This document shows positions 17,825 through 27,058 of a stretch of DNA of 64,000 bases, in pieces. Position numbers and translations under genes: made by a program. Position 1 is the first letter of the stretch. Each line of letters starts with the position of its first letter. Origin of the DNA: Chloroflexota bacterium (lineage in GTDB: Bacteria; Chloroflexota; Limnocylindria; Limnocylindrales; CSP1-4); the NCBI GenBank assembly GCA_016191425.1, contig JACPOR010000001.1, positions 22,442-86,441 on the forward strand. Direction: 5' to 3'. The notes beneath the pieces are model-generated. The model saw only the letters and a list, made by a program, of their open reading frames with translations, made no database searches and was not told the DNA's origin.

Positions 17825-18036
17825 CGCTCGCCGAACCCGGGGAGATGTTCGTCCGCCTCCCGCGCGATTGGAGAGCGGCTCGCGAAGAGGCCACCGCGGG
17901 GGCGCGGTCGATCATCACCGACGGCTTCGCGGATCGAGTCGCGAATGACCTCGGCCTCGGACACGCCTCGCTGCCGGGCAACGCGCTTGATCGCCGCCTT
18001 GAGTTCCGTCGGCAGGTAGATGGTCGTCTTGTCCAT
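17821..18036 (-). CDS. Ribbon-helix-helix antitoxin (CopG-like)
   Basis: MDKTTIYLPTELKAAIKRVARQRGVSEAEVIRDSIREAV; overlaps toxin start. Confidence 0.88.
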   Translation of the reverse strand: MDKTTIYLPTELKAAIKRVARQRGVSEAEVIRDSIREAVGDDRPRPRGGLFASRSPIAREADEHLPGFGER

Positions 18037-18239
18037 GGTTTGTATGGTACCACCGCTGGCGCTGGGTGAACGTGGGGAGCGACTGCGTCCGCCAAGCCCG
18101 AGACGGTCCTTGAGTACCATGCAGGCCTGCAGTTATCAGCTGTTCAGCGCTGTGCCCGGTGATTCGGGCCGATCACGGTGGTCCTAGCCAAGCTCGCGAA
18201 GAGCTACTCTCGGAAGACATCGGCTATATTGTCGCTCCG

Positions 18240-18314
18240 GCCGACATAGCTCAGCGGTAGAGCAGCTGTTTCGTAAACAGCAGGTCCTCGGTTCAAATCC
18301 GAGTGTCGGCTCCA
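18240..18314 (+). tRNA. tRNA-Thr (anticodon CGU), CCA encoded
   Basis: GCCGACA..TGTCGGC acceptor, anticodon arm CTGTT-TCGTA-AACAG, T-arm CTCGGTTCAAATCCGAG, 3' TCCA. Confidence 0.95.
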
Positions 18315-18455
18315 CTTCTCGTTTCGTGTTCACGAAGGTCTCTGTGGCGTTAGCACGGTCCTCGATTCCGGCGGCGGCTGGGCGAAGACGTGCCAACTGG
18401 ACGGGTTTCCGACCTCAACGCGGCCGATCCTGCACGACCCCGCGTGGCATCAATC

Positions 18456-19214
18456 TCATGAGCCAGCCAACAGGCGCACGACGAGCACGACGGCAGCGCC
18501 AAGCGCCGACACGCCGACGAGGAGTGGACCGTCGGCCGGCCGGTGGTGCTGGGATTCGGGCAGGAGATGGGTCGCCCCGATGGCGATGAAGACCCCGGCG
18601 AACCACGCCAGCAAAAGGCCGAGGACGACGGGTGACACCGACAGTACGGTGCTCAGGCCCACCCCGAGAAGCGGGGCGAGGGCGTCGAGGACGAGCAACG
18701 CGATCGCGAGCTTCGCGCCGCTCGCGGCATCGAGCGCCAGGGCAACCACGTTCATCCCGTCAGCGAAGTCGTGAGCGAGAACGGCGACCAGGACGATGAC
18801 GCCGATGTCCGCACTGGCCTGGAATCCGAGGCCGATGGCGAGGCCGTCGAGTGTGCTGTGGAGGATCAGGCTGATGGGTGGCAGGACAGCCAGCTTGGTT
18901 CGGGGAGGCGCCACCGTTGCGCTTGCGACGCGCTCCCGATCGTGGGCTGGCTCCTGGTGCTCGAAGCTCGTCTGGTGGACGAACGATTCGATGAGGGTGA
19001 AGAGCAGATAGCCCGCCATCGCCGCAACGCCCACCTCGAGGACACGGTCGGGGCCGACCAGGGCCTGGGCTTCGGGCAGGATCGTGGCGATGGCCGTCGC
19101 CACGAGCACACCCGATGCAAACGCCATGAACGGGTGGAGCCGATGTCGCAGGCGCAGGGCGGCAATTCCGCCGACAAGCGTCGAGAAGAAGGGCAGGATG
19201 GCGGCGATCGGCAT
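18456..19214 (-). CDS. ZIP family metal transporter
   Basis: HSTLDGLAIGLGFQASADIG, AHDFADGMNVVALAL, His-rich loop HQTSFEHQEPAHD. Confidence 0.85.
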   Translation of the reverse strand: MPIAAILPFFSTLVGGIAALRLRHRLHPFMAFASGVLVATAIATILPEAQALVGPDRVLEVGVAAMAGYLLFTLIESFVHQTSFEHQEPAHDRERVASATVAPPRTKLAVLPPISLILHSTLDGLAIGLGFQASADIGVIVLVAVLAHDFADGMNVVALALDAASGAKLAIALLVLDALAPLLGVGLSTVLSVSPVVLGLLLAWFAGVFIAIGATHLLPESQHHRPADGPLLVGVSALGAAVVLVVRLLAGS

Positions 19215-19483
19215 CGCGCTATCCTGCGTCGATCAGGCGGGCGGTTCCAGACACGCGGAGCATGGGCAAGGGTCTTCCGTCGATCTCGAGTCATGGTCGA
19301 TCCGGTGGGCCGCTCGAAAGGTATCACCCCGAGGCCGTAGCAGGCTGGACCCTGGTCGCGTCGTGATGCTGGCCACCACGCGATGCTCCTCCGGACCGTC
19401 AGGTCAAGCACTCATGCACCCTGTCCGGGGGGAGAACCAGACCAGGCCCAGGTGGTGCGTCTGGGGCCGCTACTCTTTGGCGC

Positions 19484-21160
19484 ATGGCCCACGAATTCAT
19501 CTACTCGACCTACAAGCTCGCCCGGCACTACCCGCCCGACAGGACGGTCCTGGAGAACATCTCGATCTCGTTCTTCCCGGGCGCCAAGATCGGCGTCATC
19601 GGCGGCAACGGCGCGGGAAAATCGAGCCTCCTTCGGATCATGGCCGGCCTCGACGACGACTTCGTCGGTGAAGCCCGGCTCACGCCCGGGTTCAGCGTCG
19701 GTTACCTGAGCCAGGAACCCGAGCTCGACCGGACGAAGGACGTCAAGGGCAACGTCATGGACGGTGTCGCCGAGGTCCGGGCGCTGATCGACCGGTACAA
19801 CGTAGTCATGGCCCGCTGGGCCGAACCGGACGCCGACTACGACGCGATCGGCACAGAGCAGGCGACCCTCGAGGACCGGATCAACGCCGCCGACGCCTGG
19901 AACCTGGAACGCAACGTGGACATCGCCATGGACGCCCTTCGCTGCCCGCCGGACGATGCCGACGTCGCGACGCTGTCCGGTGGAGAGAAACGGCGAGTTG
20001 CCCTCTGCCGGCTTCTGCTCCAGCATCCGGACCTCCTGCTCCTGGACGAGCCGACCAACCATCTCGACGCAGAATCGGTCTACTGGCTCGAACGCTTCCT
20101 GAAGGAGTACTCGGGGACTGTCGTTGCCGTCACCCACGATCGCTACTTCCTGGACAACGTGGCCCAGTGGATCCTGGAACTCGATCGCGGCCGAGGCATC
20201 CCCTTCGAGGGTAACTACTCGAGCTGGCTGGAACAGAAGCTCGCCCGGCTTGCCGGCGAGGAGCGGGCCAGCGACGCTCGCCAGCGAACACTGGCCCGTG
20301 AACTCGAGTGGGTGCGGCTCGCGCCGCGCGCCCGCCAGGCCAAGGGCAAGGCTCGCCTCGGGACCTACGAGAAGCTGCTCGCCGAGGCCCAGGCGGACAG
20401 GGGCCCCGGCCGCGACCTGGAGATTGCCATTCCCCCGGGTCCGCGGCTCGGCGAGAGCGTGATCGAGGTCAACGGCCTGAGCAAGGCCTACGGCGAGGCG
20501 GTCCTCATCGACGACCTGTCGTTCTCGCTCCCGCGGTCCGGCATCGTGGGGGTCATCGGCGCCAACGGTGCCGGCAAGACGACTCTCTTCCGGATGATCG
20601 TGGGCCAGGAGGCGCCGGACCGTGGCACCATCAGGCTCGGCGAGACGGTCCAGCTGAGCTATGTCGATCAGAGCCGTGACGACCTCCGTGCCGATGCGAC
20701 AGTGTTCGACGAGATCGCCGGCGGCGCGGAGTTCATCAGGGTCGGTTCGCGCGAGCTCCCGGCCCGCGCCTACGTCTCGAGTTTCAACTTTCGCGGTACG
20801 GACCAGCAGAAGCCGGTCGGCCGGCTCTCCGGCGGCGAGCGGAACCGCGTCCACCTGGCGAAGCTCCTGAAGTCGGGCGGCAATGTCCTGCTCCTGGACG
20901 AGCCGACCAACGACCTCGATGTCGACACGCTGCGGGCGCTCGAGGCTGGTCTCGAATCCTTCCCGGGCTGCGCGGTGGTGATCAGCCACGATCGCTGGTT
21001 CCTGGACCGGGTCGCCACCCATGTGCTTGCTTTCGAGGGCGACAGCCAGGTGCGCTGGTTCGAGGGCAACTTCACCGAGTACGAGGAGTTCCGGCATCGG
21101 GAGCTCGGCTCGGCTGCCGATCAACCGCACCGGATCAAGTACAGGCGCCTCGCCTCCTGA
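19484..21160 (+). CDS. ettA: ABC-F ATPase, energy-dependent translational throttle protein EttA
   Basis: Two ABC domains (GGNGAGKSSLLRI, LSGGEKRRVALCRLLLQHPDLLLLDEPTNHLDAES; GANGAGKTTLFRM, LSGGERNRVHLAKLLKSGGNVLLLDEPTNDLD); EttA-like MAHEFIYSTYKLARHYPPDRTVLENIS. Confidence 0.96.
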   Translation: MAHEFIYSTYKLARHYPPDRTVLENISISFFPGAKIGVIGGNGAGKSSLLRIMAGLDDDFVGEARLTPGFSVGYLSQEPELDRTKDVKGNVMDGVAEVRALIDRYNVVMARWAEPDADYDAIGTEQATLEDRINAADAWNLERNVDIAMDALRCPPDDADVATLSGGEKRRVALCRLLLQHPDLLLLDEPTNHLDAESVYWLERFLKEYSGTVVAVTHDRYFLDNVAQWILELDRGRGIPFEGNYSSWLEQKLARLAGEERASDARQRTLARELEWVRLAPRARQAKGKARLGTYEKLLAEAQADRGPGRDLEIAIPPGPRLGESVIEVNGLSKAYGEAVLIDDLSFSLPRSGIVGVIGANGAGKTTLFRMIVGQEAPDRGTIRLGETVQLSYVDQSRDDLRADATVFDEIAGGAEFIRVGSRELPARAYVSSFNFRGTDQQKPVGRLSGGERNRVHLAKLLKSGGNVLLLDEPTNDLDVDTLRALEAGLESFPGCAVVISHDRWFLDRVATHVLAFEGDSQVRWFEGNFTEYEEFRHRELGSAADQPHRIKYRRLAS

Positions 21161-21333
21161 CGGGGCGAAGCGCCTTGGGCCGGTCGGCGGCCCATGGTGC
21201 GGCCAGGAAGCGGTGCTTCAGCTGTCAGGCGCTCGACCATCGCGACGTCGAGTGCTTCGCGCGAGGGGAAGTGATTGCGAAGCGTGCTGGGCGCCACGTC
21301 CCCCCCCCGGCGGAGGGGACAATCGGGTGCAGC

Positions 21334-21861
21334 TCAGGGCGTCCTGAGCCGGTTCGGCCCGTCGCGAGGCGGGGCGAGGTTCGCGAGGCCATCGATCACG
21401 GTGACGTTGGGAAGGGTCCGCAGGATCGACGGCGGCGCGATCACTTTCCATGATCGACTGCCTCCGCCAAGCACGATCCGCGGTCGATCCATGACAGCAG
21501 CGTCCACGTAGAGTGGCAGGTCGGCCGGTAGCCCGAAGACCGTCACGCCGCCGATCTCGTGGCCCGTGATGGCCCTTGTGTCCTCCGCCGCCGCGAAGGA
21601 TGCCTTGCGCGTTCCGAGCTGCTCCTTGACCGCTCGATTCACGTCGAGACGATGGGTCGCCAGCACCACACAGGCGGCGAATACGGGCGGGTTGGATTTC
21701 CCGACCACGATGATCGTGTTCGCGCTGTCTTCCGGCAGGAATCCGTAGGCCTCGCAGAAGGCGGCCGTATCGGCGAGCGCGGGGTCGCAGGCGAACAGCA
21801 TGTACTCGCCGTGGCCAGCGAGCGCCGCTTCGAGGGTCGCCCGTTCGATGTCGAAGTCCAT
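21334..21861 (-). CDS. YbaK/EbsC family aminoacyl-tRNA deacylase-like protein
   Basis: TIIVVGKSNPPVFAACVVLATHRLDVNRAVKEQLGTRKASFAAAEDTRAITGHEIGGVTVFGLP. Confidence 0.85.
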   Translation of the reverse strand: MDFDIERATLEAALAGHGEYMLFACDPALADTAAFCEAYGFLPEDSANTIIVVGKSNPPVFAACVVLATHRLDVNRAVKEQLGTRKASFAAAEDTRAITGHEIGGVTVFGLPADLPLYVDAAVMDRPRIVLGGGSRSWKVIAPPSILRTLPNVTVIDGLANLAPPRDGPNRLRTP

Positions 21862-22171
21862 AGCCGGAACGGTACGGGAGAACGGCCCCGGCGTGGATCG
21901 GGCTGGAACGTCCGGACGGCCCGCGCCCTCACGCCACAGAGGCGTTGGCGCGGGTCGGTTGCCGTCGGGCCCTGGATGCACGTCCGTCTGGACCATCTTC
22001 GGACCCAACCGGTACCAATCTCTGTCGTCGCGGAGGGGTTCTGCGCCTATCATCGTGAAACCTTCACGGGACGGAACGCCTCTAGTACCTGGAAGGAGTT
22101 GCCGGCACATCGGCGATTCGGCGGTGATTCGCGGCTCCTCGAGCGAAGCAGCATCTGAAAGTAGGCATCGA

Positions 22172-23221
22172 ATGAGACGAACCGAATCACGCCTGGCGGC
22201 GACGCTCACTGGGGCGCTCCTGCTCGGCCTTCTGGCGTTCCCAGCTGCGGCTGCGGCCCAGACCAACGGACCCATTGCCCAGACCGGCGGCATGACGGCG
22301 GTCCTGCCGCTGTTCGGCAGCCCCGGCCTCACGGTTGCCGTCACCCTGGATGCGGTCGGCAGCATCTCGGGCGTGGCGCTCACGCCCACCGGTGTCGTGG
22401 CTCAGACGTCCAGCGACCCGAGCGTTGTCAAGTTCGCCAATACCGCCGGAACCACGACGGTCAAGGTCAGGGCCAAGGGCGACAAGCTCTCCATCAGCGC
22501 GAAGTCGACCAGACTCGCGGACTTCATCGGTACGGGGACCTGGTCGGCCAACGTTTTCGGAACCGGTACTGCGACCGTCAGCTACACGATCGGCACCGAC
22601 GGTTCGGGGAAGCCGACGCTGAGCATCGGGACACCTTCGGTCGTTGCCGGGGTCACGTCGGTTGTCATTGCGCCGACGACCAACTCGGGCGATGGAGATG
22701 AGGGCGCCTCCGCCAGCGGTGGGGTGATCTTCAGCTCGAATGGCTTTGTCAAGCGCCTCAGGATCAGCATTGAAGTCGACCGCGACGGCGGGGCGGCTCA
22801 CCTCCGGATCACGCTGAGCGGCAAGGATCGCCAGAAGCTCAGCGACGCCCTCGGTGCGCTGGTCGCGGTGGGCAATCGGACCTGGTCGGCTTACCTCTGC
22901 GACGGCGCGACGCGGGTCACGGTGACCTACAAGGTCAATGCCAACGGCACGGTTTCATTCGTCTCGGCGACCCCCGCGGTTCCCGTTGCCGTCGTCAAGA
23001 CCGGCGACAAGGGCTTCCGTGTTCGTTTCGACGGCACGAAGGTCGGGGTCGCCGTCAGCCTCCGTCAGGATGAGAACGGGACGACCTACTCGCTCAGTGT
23101 CAAGGGAAGTTCCGGCAACTGCGGCGGGAACCGCTCGGACTCGGGTGATTCGAGCAAGGGCGACTCGAACAGGGGCGATCGCTCGGGTGCCTCCAACGGC
23201 GGGTCCAGCGAGAGAGACTGA
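22172..23221 (+). CDS. Secreted hypothetical protein
   Basis: Signal peptide MRRTESRLAATLTGALLLGLLAFPAAAAAQ; beta-rich repeats with GTGTWSANVFGTGTATVSYTI / VGNRTWSAYLCDGATRVTVTYKV. Confidence 0.65.
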   Translation: MRRTESRLAATLTGALLLGLLAFPAAAAAQTNGPIAQTGGMTAVLPLFGSPGLTVAVTLDAVGSISGVALTPTGVVAQTSSDPSVVKFANTAGTTTVKVRAKGDKLSISAKSTRLADFIGTGTWSANVFGTGTATVSYTIGTDGSGKPTLSIGTPSVVAGVTSVVIAPTTNSGDGDEGASASGGVIFSSNGFVKRLRISIEVDRDGGAAHLRITLSGKDRQKLSDALGALVAVGNRTWSAYLCDGATRVTVTYKVNANGTVSFVSATPAVPVAVVKTGDKGFRVRFDGTKVGVAVSLRQDENGTTYSLSVKGSSGNCGGNRSDSGDSSKGDSNRGDRSGASNGGSSERD

Positions 23222-23296
23222 GCCCGCTCGGGAGACTGAGCCCGCTCGGGAGACTGAGCCCGCTCGGGAGACTGAGCCCGCTCGCGAGACTGAGCC
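23214..23296. repeat. 18-bp tandem repeat (GAGACTGAGCCCGCTCGG), about 4.7 copies, starting at the stop codon
   Basis: Direct reading; TGA at 23219, 23237, 23255, 23273 and 23291 in the same frame. Confidence 0.95.
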
Positions 23297-23329
23297 CATC
23301 CTCAGCACCACCACCTCCGGTCGACGATC

Positions 23330-24022
23330 GTGCAGGTGACCGCATTGCGCCGGCGCCGCCCAAAGGGCGGCGCCGTCTTCCTGAGCCTTGCCGTCATCGT
23401 CGCCGGGTGCGGCCCGTCCCTTCCGCCCGCGGCGTCGACCTCCCGCCCCGCAGATAGCGTCCCTTCACCGGAGTCGTCGAATGTCGGCGGGACACCGGAA
23501 GGGCGCCTGACGACGGCCCTCATGGCGCTCAAGGGCGGCTACACGTTCGAGACCGTCCTGGCTGTCGGAGGCATCGAGGCGGCCAGTGTTGCCGGCCGTT
23601 GGTACCAGGGTGCCAGCGAGCTTTCGATCACGTCGAGCGGCGCGACCGTGACCTATCGCATCATTCCACCGAGTGCCTGGCTCCAGGACGAGAGCGGTGC
23701 CTGGGTTGAGGCCGATGCCGCCTCTGCGACCGCTGACCCGCTCAGCCCGCTACTCGCCCCGTCAGGGATCGAAATCGCCGCCGGCCCCGGTGGTTCGGAC
23801 GGTACTGACGCCATCGTCGCGACGTACCCTGCGGCCGCTCTCGGCCTCCAGGGCACTGACCCCGTCACCGTGACGATCTCGATCGCGGCCGATGGCACGA
23901 TCTCGACCCGCTACGAGACGACCCTCGCCACGGGTGTCGGGGTGTCGGAGACCGTGCTGAAGCCTGCACCAGCGCAGGATCCGATCAGCGCACCCTCGCC
24001 GCTCCCCGCGCCCACGCCCTGA
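23330..24022 (+). CDS. Putative lipoprotein
   Basis: RRRRPKGGAVFLSLAVIVAGCGPS lipobox; secreted-type domain. Confidence 0.65.
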   Translation: MQVTALRRRRPKGGAVFLSLAVIVAGCGPSLPPAASTSRPADSVPSPESSNVGGTPEGRLTTALMALKGGYTFETVLAVGGIEAASVAGRWYQGASELSITSSGATVTYRIIPPSAWLQDESGAWVEADAASATADPLSPLLAPSGIEIAAGPGGSDGTDAIVATYPAAALGLQGTDPVTVTISIAADGTISTRYETTLATGVGVSETVLKPAPAQDPISAPSPLPAPTP

Positions 24023-24089
24023 CACGCCCCGGCCGATACGCGTCCATCGGAGACCGTCCCAGCCGACCCCGGCGCTCCGCAATGGTCCC

Positions 24090-24215
24090 GGTGGACATCC
24101 ACGGTCCGGTGATCCCCGCGGTCCCGGCGATTCTCCACAGTCCCGGTGATTCTCCACAGTCCCGGTGATCCCCAACGGTCCGGTGATCTGCCACCGTCCC
24201 GGCGGTCTCATGATC
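24090..24215. repeat. Imperfect tandem repeat of 17-21-bp units (GTCCCGGTGATTCTCCACA)
   Basis: Five to six recognisable units between the lipoprotein stop and the next ATG. Confidence 0.85.
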
Positions 24216-24277
24216 ATCGAAGAATTCACGTCCATCGTGCTGTCATCAAGCGATCCCGACGGACCGCACCGACGCAC

Positions 24278-25084
24278 ATGGAGACATACGAAGTGACAGA
24301 CGAATTCACGACCTCGACGGAGCGGGTCCCGACTCGACCCACTTCCGTAGCGAGGATCGGGCTCATCGGGGCCGCAGCGGCTGCCCTCGTGGGCGCCGCG
24401 ATCCTCATCTTCGGAGCCACGGCGGCGCCTTCGGGCACGCTCGCGGCAGCGAGTACCAGCAACTCGGCGGCCATCGAGCTCCCGGGTCAGGGACCCGACG
24501 ACGGCAGGATGGGGGACGTTGGTGGAGGCCGACGGTTCGGCGCAACCACCATCACGGCGATCTCCGGCTCGAGCATTTCGCTCGAGACCGAGGATGGCTG
24601 GAAGCGAACGATCGCCATCACGTCGGCTACTGCTCTGACCAAGGGCGGCGCAACCATCACCCAGTCCGATCTCAAGGTCGGCGACGAGGTCCGCTTCCAG
24701 CAGACCCGCCAGACTGACGGGACCTTCACGATCACGAAGCTCAATGTCGTGCTCCCGCACCTTGGCGGGACCGTGACGGCGGTATCCGGATCGACCATCA
24801 CGGTCACTGAACGTGATGGCACCACGGGCACGATCAAGGTCACCTCGAGCACGACGTACGCGGTCGGGATGACGACCGGAAAGGCCCTCTCGGACATCGC
24901 CGTCGGCATGCGGGTCGCTGCCGTCGGCACTCTGAACTCGGATGGCTCCCTGACCGCGACCGCCATTCAGGCGATCGATCCCGCAACGATCCCGGGGCCG
25001 GGCTTCCAGCGCGGCCATGGTGATGGCGGACCCTCGAACGACGGTACCGGAACCGGCGCCTCGACCGATACCGACGCCGGCTGA
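24278..25084 (+). CDS. Membrane-anchored hypothetical protein with DUF5666-like domains
   Basis: TM VARIGLIGAAAAALVGAAILIFGATAA; repeated TAISGSSISLETEDGWKRTIAITSATAL..TAVSGSTITVTERDGTTGTIKVTSSTTYAVG. Confidence 0.65.
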   Translation: METYEVTDEFTTSTERVPTRPTSVARIGLIGAAAAALVGAAILIFGATAAPSGTLAAASTSNSAAIELPGQGPDDGRMGDVGGGRRFGATTITAISGSSISLETEDGWKRTIAITSATALTKGGATITQSDLKVGDEVRFQQTRQTDGTFTITKLNVVLPHLGGTVTAVSGSTITVTERDGTTGTIKVTSSTTYAVGMTTGKALSDIAVGMRVAAVGTLNSDGSLTATAIQAIDPATIPGPGFQRGHGDGGPSNDGTGTGASTDTDAG

Positions 25085-25102
25085 CCCAGGCTCCCCACCC
25101 TC

Positions 25103-25133
25103 GATCGCCGGACGGGCTCCCCGTCCGGCGATC
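25103..25133. terminator. Perfect 13-bp stem hairpin between convergent genes
   Basis: GATCGCCGGACGG-gctcc-CCGTCCGGCGATC; the flanking 17-mer TCCGGCGATCACGACTG is tandemly duplicated (25124-25157). Confidence 0.6.
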
Positions 25134-25275
25134 ACGACTGTCCGGCGATCACGACTGTCAGGCACGGCCTTCGTGGCCGACCATTCGGTGCCAAGGGAGA
25201 TGACAAGGTCCGGGCGAGGGCTGTTGAAGCCTCGGCCCCGGCCGGCGGGCGGGCCGGCCGGGAGCATGCGGTCGT

Positions 25276-26640
25276 TCAGGTCGCTGCCTCGACCTCGATG
25301 AGGCGGCGGCGCAGGAAGCGGCGCTCCGCGGCATTCACCGTCAACCCGAGGGCACGTTCATACGCGCTGCGAGCGTCATCGTATCGACCGAGGCGACGGA
25401 GCAGATCCGCCCGGGCCGCGTAGAGGTATGGATAGGCATCGAGGACCCCTGTTGTGACGATCTCGTCGATCCTGGCCAGGCCGACCTCGAGGCCTTCGTC
25501 CATGGCCACGGCCACGGCGTGATTGAGCGCGACGACCGGGGAGGGCGCTCGCCGAGCGAGTTCCTCGTACAGGCCCGAGATCTGATGCCAGTCGGTGGCT
25601 CGGGGCGAGCTCGCCTGGTCGTGAAGCGCGGCGATCGCCGCCTGCAGCTGGTAGGGACCGGGAGCGCGCATCCGCAGCGCACGCTCGACGAGCGCGGCGC
25701 CCTCCTGAATCGCCGCGGCGTCCCAGCGGTTTCGATCCTGATCGTCGAGCAGGACGAGCTCTCCCTCGTCCCCGACGCGGGCAGCCGCGCGGGCGTCATG
25801 GAGGAGCATCAACGCCAGAAGGCCGAGAACCTCGGGCTCGTCCGGCATGAGGGCAAGGAGAACGCGCCCGAGTCGAATCGCCTCGGCCGACAGCTCCCGT
25901 CGCACAAGGGACTCGCCGGATGACGCGCCGTAGCCCTCGTTGAAGATCAGGTAGATGACCGACAGCACGCCGTTCAGGCGCTCGGGGAGCTCCTCGTCCC
26001 CGGGACAGGCCGCCCAGGGTGCGGAGCGTGAGCGCGACCCGTGCATCGACCGGGAGTGCCGGATGGCAGCACGTGAAGATGAGGCGAAGGCGATCGTCCT
26101 GGATCGGCATCTCGTTCTCCTCGTCTCCCGACTCGCCTGCGGCGAGCTCGTCCTCGATGATCTGGGCCCGGCCCACGGCATCGGCCTTGTCGACGAGCCG
26201 CCTGGCTCGGCGGAGGCGATCGATGGCCCGGTTGCGGGCCGTTGTGGTGATCCACCCGCCCGGGTTGGGTGGTGTCCCGTCGATGGGCCACCGTTCCAGC
26301 GCGGTGACAAACGCGTCCTGGACGGATTCCTCAGCGAGCTCGAAGTCCCCGATCGACCGGATCAGGCCCGCCACGACCCGGCCGGACTCCTCCCGGAACA
26401 GGCGGGCGACCGTGGCCGCGGCGGTGGCTTTGGCGTCAGTGGCATCACCGGCGGCGGCATCAGCGGCGGCATCAGCGGCGGCATCAGCGGCGGCATCCGC
26501 GGCGGCGGCGGCATCTCCGGCGGCGGCATCAGCGGCGGCGGCACCCGCGTCGGCGGCGGCATCCGACTTCGCGGCACCAGCGGCGGTGGCGGCGGCATCC
26601 GACTTCGCTTCCCCGGTCAGCTCGCCCCGCCTCCGCCCGT
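25276..26640 (-). pseudogene. ECF42/SigI-like sigma factor disrupted by an out-of-frame internal deletion
   Basis: One frame: ATVARLFREESGRVVAGLIRSIGDFELAEESVQDAFVTALERWP..IFTCCHPALPVDARVALTLRTLGGL; C-terminal domain continues in another frame: DEELPERLNGVLSVIYLIFNEGYGASSGESLVRRELSAEAIRLGRVL..; the sigma-4 HTH lying between them is absent. Confidence 0.8.
26440..26600. repeat. Low-complexity GCGGCGGCATCA-type repeat encoding an Ala/Asp-rich N-terminal stretch
   Basis: Reverse-strand translation DAAADAAADAAADAAAGDA within the sigma-factor frame. Confidence 0.85.
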
Positions 26641-27006
26641 CATGGCGTAGCCTGCCGGAAGTTGCCAGATCGGCCGGACCTCGATGGTCCCGCGCTTTGC
26701 AGCAGGGATCTTGGCCGCCATCTCGATGGCCTCGTCGAGATCGGCGCACTCGAGCAGGTAGAACCCGCCGAGGGCCTCCTTGGTCTCTGCGAAGGGACCG
26801 TCCGTGACTGCGAGGTGCCCGTCGCGAATGCGCACGGAGGTGGCCGTGGACGTCGGCTCGAGCGCCTCACCCGCGATGAACTGGTGACGCTCGCGGGTCT
26901 CGACCGTGAAGGCGCCGTAGGCGGCGAGTTCACTGGCCATGGCCTCGTCATCGGCCGCGGTCCGGGCGCCCACCTCGGCCTGGTAGATCAGGAGCAGGTA
27001 TTGCAT
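26617..27006 (-). CDS. YCII/DGPF-domain protein (usual ECF42 partner)
   Basis: MQYLLLIYQAEVGART..TDGPFAETKEALGGFYLLECADLDEAIEMAAKIPAAKRGTIEVRPI. Confidence 0.93.
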   Translation of the reverse strand: MQYLLLIYQAEVGARTAADDEAMASELAAYGAFTVETRERHQFIAGEALEPTSTATSVRIRDGHLAVTDGPFAETKEALGGFYLLECADLDEAIEMAAKIPAAKRGTIEVRPIWQLPAGYAMTGGGGAS

Positions 27007-27058
27007 CGATGGTGTCTCCGTTCGGCAGGTGCTTCATGAGGGGGACGGTCCGGCCGTC

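Noticed and set aside
19412-21130. 572-aa minus-strand ORF
   Set aside because: Antisense of ettA; high-GC frame-opening artefact with no domain-like sequence.
21299-21310. Poly-C run in the ettA/YbaK-like gene junction as phase-variation tract
   Set aside because: Non-coding position between convergent genes; no frame or promoter it would obviously switch.
21334-22389. Full 351-aa minus-strand ORF as one protein
   Set aside because: YbaK-like domain begins at MDFDIERATLEAAL (21861); the extension overlaps the signal peptide of the secreted protein at 22172.
23100-23363. Minus-strand ORFs with repeated SLPSGL / SRAG motifs
   Set aside because: Periodicity comes from the 18-bp non-coding array; no independent coding evidence.
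26362-26598. Pro/Met-rich minus-strand ORF (MPPLMPPLMPP..)
   Set aside because: Alternative frame of the GCGGCGGCATCA repeat within the sigma pseudogene.
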